Made by a program: the position numbers and the translations under genes. Of a stretch of DNA of 64,000 nt, positions 63,126 through 64,000 are shown piece after piece (positions within the stretch are counted from its first letter, which is position 1; every line of letters begins with the position of its first letter). The DNA is from JBGSTR01 sp963707135 (lineage in GTDB: Bacteria; Pseudomonadota; Gammaproteobacteria; Chromatiales; Chromatiaceae), in NCBI GenBank assembly GCA_963707135.1, contig CAVPOY010000024.1, positions 372,001-436,000 on the forward strand, read 5' to 3'. The notes beneath the pieces were generated by a model. It saw nothing but the letters and a program-made list of their open reading frames with translations, searched no databases and was not told where the DNA came from.

Positions 63126-63655
63126 AGGTCCAGGCCCCGCTCACCCAGGGTCGCGCCGCGGACACGAGCGTCGCCGGACGACGTACGCGGGCGCGACGGC
63201 TGCTGATCCCGCTGCTCGTTCTGGCACTGGCCTATATCGCCTGGCCCTATGTCACCATCTGGCGCCTCGACCGGGCCCTGGCGGCCGGGGGGCCGGCCTC
63301 GCTCACTGGACTGGTGGACCTCGACGCCGTGCGCGGCGAGATTCGTCGGAAGATCAATAAGGACAGCACGAGCGCCATCGACCGGATCTCCGACGGCTTC
63401 ATTGACTGGCTGGCACAGGGCATACGCAGTGACGGGACGGACGCCCTCGATCGGCTCGTGACGCTGGAATGGGTCCAGGATCGGCTGCTGTCAAAGTCCA
63501 CCCCCAGCGGAGGACTGCTGCCCGCCGTCTCGCGCGCCTTGTTCGACGCCCCGCTCGACTTCTCGATTCGGCTCGGGACGCCAGGGGCGGAGCCGGTGTT
63601 CGTGCGGATGCGTCTCGGCCAGCTCGGTTGGCGGGTCACCGCGCTGTATTACTAG
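63122..63655 (+). CDS. DUF2939 family membrane-anchored protein
   Basis: 177 residues. One hydrophobic helix at about 27-48 (RRLLIPLLVLALAYIAWPYV) with a basic stretch before it and a periplasmic domain after (WRLDRALAAGGPASLTGLVDLDAVRGEI in parts, SFDSRIRLG-like end FSIRLGTPGAEPVFVRMRLG). The pattern (Y-x-LW-L---L-AG) is that of DUF2939. Function unknown. The GTG start overlaps the ABC-F stop, so it is co-translated with it. Confidence 0.8.
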
Positions 63656-63904
63656 CGGGTGCGGCTCTATATCTTTCCGCGTGGGATTTGTCAGCTCACT
63701 TGCTGCCCCGCGCAGTAAACGCCGATAAACTCGGATTCGGTAGAATTTCCACCCGACTCAGGTTCGGCCCGGAACTTGCCTGTGGCTATTCCTGGGTACG
63801 CTCAAAAATTCACCCGCTCCCGGACCAGTCTAGCGGCCGATGGGCCCGCTTCGGAAATTCCGGGGGCTGTCATTCAACAAGACTTAAAGGATTCAAGGGA
63901 ACCC

Positions 63905-64000
63905 ATGTCCCCTTTCAACAACCTCAACCGCAGTCAGCCAAATTCCCAGTTCTTCGAGCTCACGCCCTTGCCCATGGACCCCGAGGGGCTGGCCAAGGAC
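63905..64000 (+). CDS. Unrecognised gene, first 32 codons, cut by window edge
   Basis: Opens MSPFNNLNRSQPNSQFFELT and continues PLPMDPEGLAKD with no stop before the window end. An AAGGGAAC-type ribosome site lies just before the ATG. No signal peptide. Too short to assign. The 250 bases upstream (63656-63904) hold no other gene. Confidence 0.6.
   Translation, partial: MSPFNNLNRSQPNSQFFELTPLPMDPEGLAKD

Overview
The window is about 64 kb of uniformly GC-rich DNA with dense, mostly non-overlapping genes. The gene families (NadC, LeuA, ArgG, HemE, HemW, UvrD, YifB, UbiK, ThiG, TrmB) are those of a gammaproteobacterium. Two glycine/tyrosine/tryptophan-rich secreted proteins resembling sulfur-globule coat proteins, two bacteriohemerythrins, a periplasmic tandem rhodanese and a b558-type (type B) succinate dehydrogenase/fumarate reductase point to a sulfur-oxidising member of the Chromatiales/Ectothiorhodospiraceae type. 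This assignment is inference; no rRNA gene is present.

Layout. 1-5.4 kb: a DUF1537 sugar-acid kinase (cut by the edge), a transketolase/phosphoketolase-like ThDP enzyme, a divergent IclR regulator with inverted-repeat operators, and a histone-deacetylase-family hydrolase. 5.4-14 kb: small unknown protein, GNAT acetyltransferase, hemerythrin, sulfur-globule-like protein, family-4 uracil-DNA glycosylase, LeuA, an AAA ATPase, an EgtB-like protein without its iron ligands, NadC. 14-21.5 kb: DUF1631 protein; an operon-like run of two DUF1538 membrane proteins, a P-II-like protein and a CBS protein; AmpD, a hydrolase and ArgG. 21.4-23.3 kb: a gene-poor scar with IS66-like and IS630 remnants. 23.3-31.6 kb: AEC transporter, phosphatase, two conserved unknowns, second hemerythrin, sdhCAB, second sulfur-globule-like protein, sulfotransferase. 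A 3' half tRNA-Phe lies near 31.95 kb and looks like an integration scar. 32.4-38 kb: one strand carries VapB, VapC, TonB-dependent receptor, YfiR, CHASE8-type histidine kinase and NarL-type regulator, nearly back to back. 38.4-41.4 kb: ThiG, TrmB and the FetAB exporter. 41.6-46 kb: two broken winged-helix/TPR regulators flanking a small secreted protein. 46-55 kb: rhodanese, HemE, UvrD, S1 protein, TRAP binding protein, HemW. 55-59.3 kb: a nitrogen operon (porin, GlnK, two ammonium channels) behind a sigma-54 promoter and an NtrC-like site. 59.4-64 kb: UbiK, YifB, ABC-F ATPase, DUF2939 protein and the first 32 codons of an unrecognised gene.

Connections. Nitrogen control appears twice: the canonical GlnK/Amt operon and the DUF1538 pair with a divergent P-II-like protein. 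Both sulfur-globule-like genes share an upstream TTAGCG-N4-CTAA element. The TonB receptor/YfiR/kinase/regulator cluster looks like a self-contained sensing and uptake system.

About ten single-base frame breaks interrupt otherwise well conserved genes (second DUF1538, AmpD start, both TPR regulators, second Amt, porin). Many are in or next to homopolymer runs, so sequencing or assembly error should be considered before calling these genes dead.
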